NCBI RefSeq assembly: GCF_000423465.1
Contig: NZ_KE384020.1
Span: 861,671 to 925,670, forward strand
Direction of reading: 5' to 3'
Length of the DNA: 64,000 bases
Origin: Propionicicella superfundia DSM 22317
GTDB taxonomy: Bacteria > Actinomycetota > Actinomycetes > Propionibacteriales > Propionibacteriaceae
The translations under genes and the position numbers were made by a program. Below the pieces are notes generated by a model. That model did no database searches and was not told where the DNA came from. It saw nothing but the letters and a program-made list of their open reading frames with translations. This document shows positions 26,093-35,062 of this stretch, piece after piece (the first letter of the stretch is position 1; the number at the start of each line of letters is the position of its first letter).

Positions 26093-28482
26093 GGTGCACG
26101 CGGCCCGGGTGCGGCGGGACCATCGTCGACGGCTACTGCGACGAGTGCGGAATGCCGCCGGACACGGACGCGGGTGTCCCGGGCACGGACTCCCCGCGAG
26201 CGGACGCCTCGCCCGTCCCACGGGCGGCGCGCCCCCCGGCCGCCCGGCCTGCGGGGTCGGCGTCCGCCGGCGGCCGGCCGGGCTCGCGCCCCGCACCACC
26301 CGCCGGCCGGTGCCAGCAGCCGGGATGTGCCGGACGCATCGTCGACGGCTACTGCGACGTGTGCGGTTCGCCGGCCGTCGCACCGCCCGCGCCGGCGGGC
26401 GGCACCAGCGTCACCCGGGCATCCGTCAGGCTCAGCTCGGCCCTCATCGGATCGCAGCGCGTGGCGGGCACGGCCCCCGTGACCCGGCGCACGACGTCGA
26501 GCAGAATCCGATCGCAGCGGCTCGGCGCGGGGCTCACCACCGTGCCTCCCGCGCCACCGGTCGAACCCAGTGCGTCTGTCATGACCGACCCGGCGATCCC
26601 GGAGAATCGGCGCAACTGTCCTCACTGCGGTCAGCCGGTGGGCCGGTCGATCGGAGATCAGCCGGGACGCCTGGAGGGGTTCTGCCCCAACTGCCGCAAG
26701 CCGTACTCGTTCACGCCCAAGCTCGCCCCCGGCGACCTGATCGCCAACCAGTACGAGATCATCGGCCCGCTCGCCCATGGCGGGATGGGCTGGGTCTATC
26801 TCGGGTTCGACCGGAATGTGTCCGACCGCAGGGTAGTGCTGAAGGGAATCCTCAACGCCGGCGACGCGGATGCGCTGGCCGCGGCCATCGCCGAGCAGCG
26901 CTTCCTCGCCCAGGTCGACAACCCGCTGCTGGTGGAGATCTACAACTTCGTCGAACACGAGGGTGCCGGCTACATCGTCATGGAGTACGTCGGCGGCCGA
27001 TCGCTGAAACAGTTCCTCGCCGAACGCCGCGAGGCGAACGGCGGGGTCTACGACCCCCTGCCGGTCGACCAGGCGCTGGCGTTCGTCCTCGAGCTTCTTC
27101 CCGCATTCAGCTACCTGCACGAGTCGGGCCTGCTGTACTGCGACCTGAAGCCCGAGAACGTGATCCAGGTCGGCGACTCGCTGAAGCTCATCGACCTCGG
27201 CGGTGTCCGCCGCATCGACGACGACCACTCGCCGATCTTCGGGACGGTGGGCTACCAGGCACCCGAGGTCGCGACCGTCGGCCCGTCGGTCGCGTCCGAC
27301 ATCTACACGATCGGGCGCACCCTGCTCGTTCTGGTCGCCGAGGTCAAGGAGTACCAGGGGGCCTACGCCGATCGTCTTCCCCCGCTCGAGGACGTCCCCG
27401 CGTTCCAGCGCTACGACTCCTTGTTCCGGCTCGCCCAGAAGTGCTGCGCACCGGCGGCCGCCGACCGCTTCACGTCGGCCGACGAGCTCCAGGTGCAGGT
27501 GCTCGGGGTCCTGCGCGAGGTCGTCGGCGCCGAACGTCCCGGCGTCGCGACGAGTTCGGGCTCGTCGCTGCTGTTCGAGCCGCCGCTGGTGTTCGGCGAC
27601 AGCGTCGACTGGCGCCAGTTGCCGCGGCTGCGCAGGGACACGACCGATCCGAACTACGCGTGGCTGTCCTCCTTCGGTCCCGACGCCGACCCGATCGACG
27701 TCCTGTCGACGCTCGAACGCCCGCCCACCATGTCGGCGGAGGTCCTGCTGCTGCGCGGTGACGCGGCGCTGCGGCTCGGCCGGCACGACATCGTCCGCGA
27801 CGGGGTCAATGCGCTGCTCACGGCCGATCCCTGGGAGTGGCGAGCGATCTGGCTCGCCGGGCTGGACGCCGTCGTCACCGGGGACCTGCAGAGCGCGCAG
27901 AGCTCCTTCAATGCGGTCTACGGGCAGCTTCCGGGGGAGCTCGCACCCAAGCTGGCCCTCGCCGTCGCCTGCGAGAAGGGCGGCGAGGTGGCGCTGGCGG
28001 AGGCCCTGTACGAGACGTGCGCCAGCACCGACGCCAACTACGTCACCGCGGCGGCGTTCGGTCTCGCCCGCATCCGCGCCGGACGGCGCGACCTGCCCGG
28101 CGTTCTGGCGGCCCTCGACCTCGTGCAGCCCACCAGCCGCGGCTACGGCGAGTCCCGACGGCTGAAGGCACAGCATCTGCTGGAGCTGGGGTCGGGCCTG
28201 GCCGACCTGTCGAGCGCCCGGCGCCTGGTGCAGACGAGCCGGCTCGACCCGCCGTCGGCCGCCGAGTTCGAGGTGCGCATCCTGGAGCGGGCGCTCGCGG
28301 AGGTGCTGGCGGCAGGCGTGAGACCGGGCACGAGTCTGGGGGACATCCCGGCCACGCCCGAGCTGTTGCGTCGCGAACTCGAGCAGGCGTATCGGCACCT
28401 TGCTCAGTTCACGTCCGACCCCGCGCAGAGTACGCTCCTGGTCGATCTGGCCAATCAGACGCGGAAGTGGAGCCTCCTGTGA
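26089..28482 (+). CDS. PknG-type serine/threonine kinase with two extra N-terminal zinc ribbons
   Basis: A 797-residue soluble kinase. Two zinc ribbons with the shared core IVDGYCDxCG (Cys3/8/17/20 and Cys75/80/89/92) precede the PknG rubredoxin-like module CPHC...CPNC (177-202). The kinase domain spans ~222-490: AHGGMGWVY P-loop, Lys252 in VVLKG, YCDLKPEN with Asp352 and Asn357, and IDLGG in place of DFG. It is non-RD, as PknG is. The C-terminal ~280 residues are TPR-like helices. PknG controls glutamate metabolism through the FHA protein GarA in mycobacteria. The two extra ribbons are not in mycobacterial PknG. The GTG start overlaps the preceding stop. Confidence 0.93.
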   Translation: MRCTRPGCGGTIVDGYCDECGMPPDTDAGVPGTDSPRADASPVPRAARPPAARPAGSASAGGRPGSRPAPPAGRCQQPGCAGRIVDGYCDVCGSPAVAPPAPAGGTSVTRASVRLSSALIGSQRVAGTAPVTRRTTSSRIRSQRLGAGLTTVPPAPPVEPSASVMTDPAIPENRRNCPHCGQPVGRSIGDQPGRLEGFCPNCRKPYSFTPKLAPGDLIANQYEIIGPLAHGGMGWVYLGFDRNVSDRRVVLKGILNAGDADALAAAIAEQRFLAQVDNPLLVEIYNFVEHEGAGYIVMEYVGGRSLKQFLAERREANGGVYDPLPVDQALAFVLELLPAFSYLHESGLLYCDLKPENVIQVGDSLKLIDLGGVRRIDDDHSPIFGTVGYQAPEVATVGPSVASDIYTIGRTLLVLVAEVKEYQGAYADRLPPLEDVPAFQRYDSLFRLAQKCCAPAAADRFTSADELQVQVLGVLREVVGAERPGVATSSGSSLLFEPPLVFGDSVDWRQLPRLRRDTTDPNYAWLSSFGPDADPIDVLSTLERPPTMSAEVLLLRGDAALRLGRHDIVRDGVNALLTADPWEWRAIWLAGLDAVVTGDLQSAQSSFNAVYGQLPGELAPKLALAVACEKGGEVALAEALYETCASTDANYVTAAAFGLARIRAGRRDLPGVLAALDLVQPTSRGYGESRRLKAQHLLELGSGLADLSSARRLVQTSRLDPPSAAEFEVRILERALAEVLAAGVRPGTSLGDIPATPELLRRELEQAYRHLAQFTSDPAQSTLLVDLANQTRKWSLL

Positions 28483-29747
28483 CCGAACCCGGACTGCCCC
28501 AGCCGCCGGCCGACGACCAGGACCTCGTCACCGAGGTCCCTCACGAGTTCCAGGCCGACCCCGCCGGCGAGGCGGAAGGAGCGCCCCCCGAGCCGATGAT
28601 CTCGTCCGTTCCGGGCGTCGACGAGCCCGACGCGGAGGAGGCCGACGCCACGCCGCCGGTGATCGACGTCCCGCGATTCTGCCCGGGGTGCGGCGCACAG
28701 GTCGCAGGTCACGAGCAGTTCTGCGAGGCCTGCGGGCTTCCTCTGGTGCCGGTGGAGGACGCCCCCCGCATCGTCTCCGGCGAGGCGGCGACCGCGGCGA
28801 CGCGTCCGCTCGCCGCCCCCGGGACCGGCTCGGCCGCGCGACCCTGCGAGGAGTGCGGCGGGACGGTCGGGGCCGACGGGTACTGCGAGACGTGCGGGAC
28901 GAAGGCGCGCTCGCCTCGCAGTCATTTCGAGGAGGCCGTCGCCTCGTGGCTCGCCGGGGTGTGCGACAGGGGGCTGCGCCACGAACGGAACGAGGACGCG
29001 CTCGCGCTGGCGGTGGATCCGCTCGGCCGCGGCGTCATCGTCGTCTGCGACGGCGTCTCGACGTCAGCGGACAGCGACGTGGCCTCTCTCGCCGGCGCCA
29101 GGGCCGCCCGTGACCTTCTCGTCGCCGAGCCCACCGACGGGCAGGGAACCGCGGAGTCCCGGGAGAAGGCCCTCGCCGCCGGCCTGATCGACGCCACCAT
29201 CGCCGCCAATGCGGCGGTGGTCGCCGCCACGCCGCCCGAATCCGACAACGCGGCGTCCTGCACGATCGTCACTGTCGTCGCCGCGCCCGGGGAACTGCAC
29301 TTCGCCCATCTCGGGGACTCGCGGTTGTACTGGTTCGGGGACGACGGCACGATGGCGCTGCTCACCGCCGACGATTCGGTCGCACAGGCGCGGATCGCCA
29401 TGGGTGTGCCGCGAGAGGAGGCCGAGACGGGCTTCCAGGCGCACGCCATCACCCGATGGCTGGGCCGCGACTCCGAGGACATCATTCCGCACACCGGCTC
29501 GTATGCCGCCGACGGGCCCGGCTGGGCGCTCGTGTGCTCGGACGGACTGTGGAACTACGCCTCCGATCCGGCCGCCCTGTGGGCGCAGCTCGTCGCCGCG
29601 CTGGGATCGGAGGGGCAGACCGCCGACCCGCTGGCGGCGGCGCGGTCCTTGGTAGCCTGGGCTCATCAGCAGGGGGGTCGCGACAACATCACCGTGGCTC
29701 TCGCCCGCCTCGCCACCCAGGCGGAATCGGACCCCAGCGAGGAGTGA
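28479..29747 (+). CDS. PP2C-type protein phosphatase with N-terminal zinc ribbons
   Basis: A 422-residue protein. An acidic N-terminus is followed by two ribbons (CPGCG...CEACG near 68-86; CEECGG...DGYCETCG near 124-142), then a PP2C domain from ~155. Metal and phosphate residues are intact: DRGLRHERNEDA, VVCDGVSTSAD, HLGDSRLYWF, CSDGLWNY and GGRDNITVALA. It should reverse Ser/Thr phosphorylation set by the adjacent kinase, whose stop overlaps its start (GTGA). The second ribbon shares the DGYCxxCG core with the kinase ribbons, suggesting a common docking partner or metal cue (inference). Confidence 0.92.
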   Translation: MTEPGLPQPPADDQDLVTEVPHEFQADPAGEAEGAPPEPMISSVPGVDEPDAEEADATPPVIDVPRFCPGCGAQVAGHEQFCEACGLPLVPVEDAPRIVSGEAATAATRPLAAPGTGSAARPCEECGGTVGADGYCETCGTKARSPRSHFEEAVASWLAGVCDRGLRHERNEDALALAVDPLGRGVIVVCDGVSTSADSDVASLAGARAARDLLVAEPTDGQGTAESREKALAAGLIDATIAANAAVVAATPPESDNAASCTIVTVVAAPGELHFAHLGDSRLYWFGDDGTMALLTADDSVAQARIAMGVPREEAETGFQAHAITRWLGRDSEDIIPHTGSYAADGPGWALVCSDGLWNYASDPAALWAQLVAALGSEGQTADPLAAARSLVAWAHQQGGRDNITVALARLATQAESDPSEE

Positions 29748-29749
29748 CA

Positions 29750-31030
29750 GTGGCGCAGTTCACGTCGACGGTCTACCAGAACGAGTACCTGCCCGACGGC
29801 GGGACCGACGTCAACGCGATCGTCACCATCTCCTGCAGCGGTGCCGGGTCGGCCGGCCGCACCGGTCGTGGCGCCGCCGGTGAGATCATCATCGTCGACA
29901 CGTCCGGGTCGATGGGCGACGTCAACATGGAGGCCGCGAAGCGCGCGGCGATGTCGGCGCTGGACGTCATTCTCGACGGCACCTGGTTCGCCGTCGTCGC
30001 GGGCAACCACCGCGCGTACCTCGCCTACCCGCTCGTACAGTCCGGCACCGGCATGGTGCAGATGGACGACCGCACGCGCGCCGAGGCGAAACGGGCCATC
30101 TCCTTGTTCCGCGCCGACGGCGGCACGGCCATCGGGAGCTGGCTCACTCTCGCCAAGGCGCTGTTCGACTCCGTCGGCGCGTTGCAGCAGAAGCACGCCA
30201 TCCTGCTCACCGACGGCGAGAACCACAACGAGACGCCTCAGCAGCTCGACGTCGCGATCCGCGGGTGCATCGGGGCTTTCCAGGTGGACGCCCGCGGCGT
30301 CGGCGTCGACTGGAAGGTGTCGGAGATCCGCAAGGTCGCGCAGGCGCTTCTCGGCACGGTCGACATCATCCCTGACGCCGCCATGCTGCAGCCCGTGTTC
30401 GCCGACATCATGCGCACCTCGATGGGACGCGGCGTCGCCGACGCCCAGTTGCGCGTGTGGGTGCCGCGCGGGGCGCAGATCCTGTTCGTGCGGCAGGTCT
30501 CCCCGAGTGTCACCGACCTCACCCATCGCGGCGCCCCGGTCAACGCCCTGACGCAGGCGTACCCGACGGGTGCCTGGGGCGACGAGACCAGGGAGTACCA
30601 CGTCGCGGTCCGGCTGCCGGCGAAGGCCCTCGGACAGGAGCAACTCGCCGCCCGCGTCCAGCTCGCGATCAGCGAGGACGTCCAGACCCAGGGCCTGGTC
30701 AAGGCCAAGTGGAGTGCCGACGACTCGCTCATCGCCCGGATCAGCCCCGAGGTCGCCCACTACACCGGCCAGACCGAGCTGGCGGCCGCCATCCAGGACG
30801 GCCTGGCCGCCAAGGCCGCCGGTGACACCGCCACGGCGACGACACGGCTGGGACGGGCGGTTCAGCTCGCCGCCGAGACGGGCGACGCCGAGGCGACGTC
30901 GCGGCTGAGCAAGGTCGTCGACATCACCGACGCCGTGACCGGCACGGTCCGGCTGCGCCGCTCGGTCGACAAGGCCGATGAGATGGCGCTCGACACGGCG
31001 TCCACCAAGACCACGCGGGTGCGTGACTGA
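29750..31030 (+). CDS. von Willebrand factor A domain protein, TerY-like
   Basis: A 426-residue cytoplasmic vWA protein. The metal-ion-dependent adhesion site is complete: DTSGSMGD (Asp50, Ser52, Ser54), GGTAIGSWL with the threonine, and LLTDGENHN with the aspartate. After the vWA fold (~44-220), a beta-rich middle (AQLRVWVPRGAQILFVRQV) and a helical C-terminus follow. vWA plus PP2C plus kinase is the 'TerY-P triad' seen in Ter/TelA-type stress operons; the TelA gene at the head of this operon fits. The GTG start lies two bases after the phosphatase stop. Ligand unknown. Confidence 0.88.
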   Translation: MAQFTSTVYQNEYLPDGGTDVNAIVTISCSGAGSAGRTGRGAAGEIIIVDTSGSMGDVNMEAAKRAAMSALDVILDGTWFAVVAGNHRAYLAYPLVQSGTGMVQMDDRTRAEAKRAISLFRADGGTAIGSWLTLAKALFDSVGALQQKHAILLTDGENHNETPQQLDVAIRGCIGAFQVDARGVGVDWKVSEIRKVAQALLGTVDIIPDAAMLQPVFADIMRTSMGRGVADAQLRVWVPRGAQILFVRQVSPSVTDLTHRGAPVNALTQAYPTGAWGDETREYHVAVRLPAKALGQEQLAARVQLAISEDVQTQGLVKAKWSADDSLIARISPEVAHYTGQTELAAAIQDGLAAKAAGDTATATTRLGRAVQLAAETGDAEATSRLSKVVDITDAVTGTVRLRRSVDKADEMALDTASTKTTRVRD

Positions 31031-31928
31031 CGTGGTCACCTGCCCGGCCGGGCATCCGTCCCGGTCCACCGACTACTGCGACGAGTGCGGACTGCCGATC
31101 CCACCCGCCCCGCCCGTCGCACCGGTCCGGCCGGCGGCGACCGCTCCCGCGAATGGCCAGCGCTGCCCGTCGTGCGGGACGTTCGGCCCGGCCGATGCCC
31201 TGTTCTGCGAGGCGTGCGGATATGACTTCACAACGGGCACGATGCCGCGCGGCACGGCTTCGGAGCTGCTCGGGCTGACCCGGCCGTCCGCCGACCGGCC
31301 GACGCCGCCGACCCCGGACACCCCGGCCGCCACGACACCCGACACCCCGACGGGAGGGTCGGAGCCGGTGCCGGCCCCCGCTCCGACGGCGGCACCGGAC
31401 GCCGCAACCCCCGTCCAGTCCCGTCCCGTGGCCGCACCATCGTCTGCGGCGCCGAGGCCGCCGGAGCCCGAGGAGGCCGAGATCCCCACGGCCGGCAGCC
31501 CCCTCGCACGCCCCGGGCCGTCCTGGGTGGCCGAGGTGTGGGTCGACCCCGATTGGTACCGGCTGCAGTCGAGCCCCGATCCACTGCCGTCGCCGGGCCG
31601 GCCGGAGGTCTTCCCGCTCCCCGCCGGAGGCGGGCTCATCGGCCGGGCATCGCGGAGTCAGCACCTCGTCCCCGAGGTCGACTGCGGCACCGACACGGGA
31701 TGCAGCCGCCGGCAGGCACTGCTGATCGGCGACGGCCGACGGTGGTGGGTCGAGGATCTGGACAGCGCCAACGGCACCTTCGTCGGGCTCACCGGCGACC
31801 CGCTGCCGACGTCGCCCATGCCGTCCGGCCGGGTCGAGCTCACCCCCGACAGCAGGATCTACGTCGGCGCCTGGACGCGCATCGTGGTTCGCCCCGCCAC
31901 CGCCGGCGAGGAATCGGCGGCCGGCTGA
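31023..31928 (+). CDS. FHA-domain protein with N-terminal zinc ribbons
   Basis: A 301-residue protein. Two N-terminal ribbons (CPAGH...YCDECG and CPSCG...FCEACG) are joined by a ~110-residue Pro/Thr/Ala-rich linker to a C-terminal FHA domain (~195-295). The domain shows LIGRASRS, CSRRQ and the SANGTFVG loop. FHA domains read phosphothreonine, so this is the natural reader for the operon's kinase, analogous to GarA, though the ribbons and linker differ. The usual SRRH histidine is Gln here, so phosphopeptide affinity may be altered. The GTG start at 31023 overlaps the vWA gene by eight bases. Last gene of the operon. Confidence 0.88.
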   Translation: MTDVVTCPAGHPSRSTDYCDECGLPIPPAPPVAPVRPAATAPANGQRCPSCGTFGPADALFCEACGYDFTTGTMPRGTASELLGLTRPSADRPTPPTPDTPAATTPDTPTGGSEPVPAPAPTAAPDAATPVQSRPVAAPSSAAPRPPEPEEAEIPTAGSPLARPGPSWVAEVWVDPDWYRLQSSPDPLPSPGRPEVFPLPAGGGLIGRASRSQHLVPEVDCGTDTGCSRRQALLIGDGRRWWVEDLDSANGTFVGLTGDPLPTSPMPSGRVELTPDSRIYVGAWTRIVVRPATAGEESAAG

Positions 31929-32021
31929 GCCGCGCGCCACATCGATTGTGCCGGTGGCGAACACCTGTCCGGTTCGGGCACCCCGCATGGCAGGTTTGGA
32001 GCACTACCGGGAAGGACACCC

Positions 32022-32246
32022 ATGGAGATCAAGATCGGCATCAAGCACGCTCCGCGCGAGGTGAGCATCGAGACCGACGAGACGGCAGAGCAGATCGAGT
32101 CCCTCGTCCGCGAGGCGTTCACCGGTGACGGCCTGCTGGCTCTGCTCGACACGAAGGGGCGCAAGGTACTCATCCCCATCGCCGGGATCGCGTATCTCGA
32201 CCTCGGCTCCGAGCACGTCCGACCGGTCGGCTTCGGCGCCGTCTGA
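32022..32246 (+). CDS. DUF3107 small protein
   Basis: A 74-residue protein matching the DUF3107 pattern: MEIKIGIKHAPREVSIE, a central acidic helix (ESLVREAFTGDG) and the GRKVLIPIAGIAYLDLG strand pair. The family is actinobacterial (M. tuberculosis Rv3208A/TB9.4); its function is unknown. GGAAGGAC provides a good ribosome site. It sits between the kinase operon and the DEAD-box helicase gene, as in the M. tuberculosis order TetR-DUF3107-helicase. Confidence 0.85.
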   Translation: MEIKIGIKHAPREVSIETDETAEQIESLVREAFTGDGLLALLDTKGRKVLIPIAGIAYLDLGSEHVRPVGFGAV

Positions 32247-32310
32247 CCCGCCGGCCCTCCCGTCGTTCCCGCCGCGGGGGGTCGGTTTCGGCTGCCACGC
32301 GTCTACCGAG

Positions 32311-32378
32311 TAGACTCGGGCTCTGTGAGCGCGTACGAATGCGCGCTCGCGGGGTGTCACGCGGCATCCCCGACCCCG
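32311..32378 (+). promoter_or_regulatory. Promoter -10 and structured 5' leader of the DEAD-box helicase
   Basis: TAGACT (32311-32316) is a good -10 box, giving a leader of roughly 90 bases before the coding frame. Within it CGCGGGG (32346-32352) can pair with CCCCGCG (32372-32378). Bacterial DEAD-box helicase genes often carry structured, self-regulated leaders; that role is only inferred here. Confidence 0.4.
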
Positions 32379-32415
32379 CGCAACGGCCATAGCTGTTCCG
32401 ACGTAAGGCAACATC

Positions 32416-33804
32416 CTGACCACTTCCGACACAACGCATGAGACAGAGCAGCAGACGTTCGCGGATCTGGGTGTCCGCGACGAGATCGTCGAATCGCTCT
32501 CAGCAGTCGGCATCACCCATCCGTTCCCGATCCAGTCCCTCGCGATCCCGATCGCGATCAACGGCACCGATCTCATCGGACAGGCCCGGACCGGAACCGG
32601 CAAGACCCTGGCCTTCGGCATCACTCTCCTGGAGCGGGTCGTCGTCCCCAGCGATCCCGGCTATTCCGAGCTCCGCCACCCCGGTAAACCCCAGGCACTG
32701 GTCATGTGCCCGACGCGCGAGCTCGCGCTGCAGGTGGCGAAGGACATCGCCACGGCGGCCACCGTCCGCGAGGCCCGTGTCCTCACCGTCTACGGCGGCG
32801 TCGGCTACGACGTTCAGCTCGACACCCTCGCCTCCGGGGTCGACGTGGTGGTCGGAACTCCCGGCCGGCTGCTCGACCTGGCCCAGCGCAAGGCGCTCGA
32901 TCTCTCGCACGTGCGCGCCCTCGTCCTCGACGAGGCCGACGAGATGCTGGATCTCGGCTTCCTGCCCGACGTGGAGAAGCTCATCGCCCGCACGCCGAAG
33001 TCGCGGCAGACGATGCTGTTCTCCGCGACCATGCCCGCGGCCATCATCGCGCTCGCGCGCGCCAACCTGAACAACGCCATCAACGTCCGGGCAGAGACCC
33101 ACGACGCGCAGGCCACCGTCCCCGACACGACCCAGTTCGTGTACCAGGCGCACGATCTGGACAAGCCCGAGATCGTGAGCAAGCTCCTGCAGAGCGCCGA
33201 CATCGGCCGGACCATGGTGTTCACGCGGACGAAGCGGGCCGCCCAGCGCATCGCCGACGACCTCGCCGACCGCGGGTTCAAGGCGGCAGCGATCCATGGC
33301 GACCTCAATCAGGTCGCCCGCGAGCGGGCGCTGAAGAAGCTGCGAAACGGCACCGTCCAGGTTCTCGTCGCCACCGACGTCGCCGCACGCGGTATCGACG
33401 TCGCCGACGTCACGCACGTCGTCAACTACGAATGCCCCGACGACGAGAAGACCTACATCCACCGCATCGGGCGAACGGGGCGCGCCGGGGCCAAGGGAGT
33501 GGCTGTCACACTCGTCGACTGGCAGGACGTGACGCGCTGGAAGCTGATCAACAAGGCGCTCAGCCTGCCGTTCGAGGAGCTCCCCGAGACGTACTCGACG
33601 TCGCCGCATCTGTTCGCCGATCTGCAGATCCCGCAGGGCACGCGTGGCCGGCTGCCCCGCCAGGCCTCGGCCGAGGCAGAGGCCGCACCGGCGTCCGAAC
33701 GCAGCGAGAAGCCCCGGACCCGGCGTCCGCGCAATCGCCGCCGGACCCGCGGCGGTGCTCGGCCCGCCGAGCAGGCCCCCGCGCCGACCTCCGAGTCGGC
33801 CTGA
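32416..33804 (+). CDS. DEAD/DEAH-box RNA helicase, RhlE-like
   Basis: About 462 residues. All motifs of an RNA-unwinding DEAD-box protein are present: FADLGV opening and Q-motif (THPFPIQ), ARTGTGKT, PTRELAL, GTPGRLLDL, VLDEADEML, FSATMP, ARGID and HRIGRTGRAG, ending in an Arg-rich tail for RNA binding. The frame has a stop at 32404 and then no ATG, GTG or TTG before an ATG at 32704, which lies past the ATP-binding loop. Translation must therefore begin at a rare codon, most likely CTG 32416 (AAGG nine bases upstream), or ATC 32413. It lies downstream of DUF3107, as in mycobacteria. Confidence 0.9.
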   Translation: MTTSDTTHETEQQTFADLGVRDEIVESLSAVGITHPFPIQSLAIPIAINGTDLIGQARTGTGKTLAFGITLLERVVVPSDPGYSELRHPGKPQALVMCPTRELALQVAKDIATAATVREARVLTVYGGVGYDVQLDTLASGVDVVVGTPGRLLDLAQRKALDLSHVRALVLDEADEMLDLGFLPDVEKLIARTPKSRQTMLFSATMPAAIIALARANLNNAINVRAETHDAQATVPDTTQFVYQAHDLDKPEIVSKLLQSADIGRTMVFTRTKRAAQRIADDLADRGFKAAAIHGDLNQVARERALKKLRNGTVQVLVATDVAARGIDVADVTHVVNYECPDDEKTYIHRIGRTGRAGAKGVAVTLVDWQDVTRWKLINKALSLPFEELPETYSTSPHLFADLQIPQGTRGRLPRQASAEAEAAPASERSEKPRTRRPRNRRRTRGGARPAEQAPAPTSESA

Positions 33805-33850
33805 TCCGAGGGCCGTCGCCGGCCGCATCATCGCGACCGCGCACGAACAG

Positions 33851-33884
33851 ACCGCGCCACCGGGACATCCGCCCGGGGCGCGGT
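33851..33884. terminator. Bidirectional hairpin between the helicase gene and trpS
   Basis: ACCGCGCC (33851-33858) pairs with GGCGCGGT (33877-33884), and an inner CCGGG/CCCGG extends the stem. It lies between two convergent genes and could end both transcripts, though neither side has a long T run. Confidence 0.6.
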
Positions 33885-33907
33885 TCAGCGTCTGTGGGAC
33901 GCGGGCG

Positions 33908-35029
33908 TCAGTAGACCATCCCCATCGCGGTGCGGACGTCGGACAGGGTCGCCTCGGCGATCTCGTTCGCGCGGCGGATGCCGTCACGGAGCACGCCCAC
34001 GAGGTACCCGGGGTCGGCGGTGAGGTCGGCCCTGCGGGCGCGGATCGGCGCGAACCGCTCGTTGACCGCCTCGGTCACCAGCTTCTTCAGTCCCCCACCG
34101 CCACCATCGCCGATCCCGGCAGCGATCTCGTACGGATCCCGCCCGGTGCACAGCGCGGCGAGTGTGATGAGGTTCGACACCTCGGGCCGGTTCACCGGGT
34201 CGTACGTGATGTGCCGGTCGGAGTCGGTGACCGCCTTCTTGATGAGCTTCGCGGTCGTCGTGGCGTCCATGCCGATCTCGATCGTGTTGCCCCGGGACTT
34301 GCTCATCTTCTCCCCGTCCATGCCGAGGATGTGGGCTCCGCTCGACAGCAGCGCCTCGGCCTCGGGGAACACGGGCCGGCCCGGCTCGGCGCGTCCGTAG
34401 CGCTCATCGAACCGCCGCGCGATCACCCGGGTCTGTTCGAGGTGCGGGAGCTGGTCCTTGCCGACCGGCACCAGATTGGCCTTGCAGAACAGGATGTCGG
34501 CGGCCTGGTGCACAGGGTAGGTGAGGAGCAGTCCCGACATCGGCCGATCGCCGCTCGCCGCCAGCTCGCTCTTCACCGTCGGGTTGCGCCGCAGTTCCGA
34601 CTCCGTCACCAGCGACAGGAACGGGAGCATCAACTGGTTGAGCGCGGGGACCGCCGAGTGCGCGAAGATGATCGTCTTGCCCGGATCGAGCCCGATCGAC
34701 AGGTAGTCGGCCACCAGGGACAGTGCCCGCTCGCGAATCGGTCCCGTCCCGTCACGGTCGGTGATGACCTGGTAGTCGGCGATGAGGATCAGCGTCTCGA
34801 CGCCGGCGTCCTGCAGCCGCACCCGGTTCTCCAGCGAACCGAAGTAATGGCCGATGTGCAGGTTCCCCGTGGGGCGATCGCCCGACAGCACCCGGAAGCC
34901 GGATGGATCACGCGCGATCTGTGCCTCGATCTCGGCGCTGCGCTCCTCGCTGCGGCGCAGCGAGGCGCTGCTCAGCGACGTCTCGAGATCATTGCCGGCG
35001 TCGGCCTCCTCGGCTGCCGGTGTGCTCAT
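33908..35029 (-). CDS. trpS: Tryptophan-tRNA ligase
   Basis: A 373-residue class I aminoacyl-tRNA synthetase charging tRNA-Trp. The HIGH signature (TGNLHIGHYFGS, residues 54-65) and KMSKS (241-245) are both exact. The first ~40 residues (acidic, Ser/Ala-rich) form an extension beyond the usual ~335-residue enzyme. The ATG at 35029 is downstream of a transcription attenuator with a Trp-codon leader peptide (35063-35138), so expression should rise when charged tRNA-Trp is scarce. It is convergent with the helicase gene; the PHP gene ends just upstream of the leader. Confidence 0.95.
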   Translation of the reverse strand: MSTPAAEEADAGNDLETSLSSASLRRSEERSAEIEAQIARDPSGFRVLSGDRPTGNLHIGHYFGSLENRVRLQDAGVETLILIADYQVITDRDGTGPIRERALSLVADYLSIGLDPGKTIIFAHSAVPALNQLMLPFLSLVTESELRRNPTVKSELAASGDRPMSGLLLTYPVHQAADILFCKANLVPVGKDQLPHLEQTRVIARRFDERYGRAEPGRPVFPEAEALLSSGAHILGMDGEKMSKSRGNTIEIGMDATTTAKLIKKAVTDSDRHITYDPVNRPEVSNLITLAALCTGRDPYEIAAGIGDGGGGGLKKLVTEAVNERFAPIRARRADLTADPGYLVGVLRDGIRRANEIAEATLSDVRTAMGMVY

Positions 35030-35062
35030 CTTCGACTCCCTGATGGTCTGGGTCCGGGCATG

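Noticed and set aside
20339-31928. A tellurium-resistance (ter) operon in the strict sense
   Set aside because: TelA and a TerY-like vWA protein are present, but no TerC, TerD, TerB or TerZ gene is; the name would overstate the evidence.
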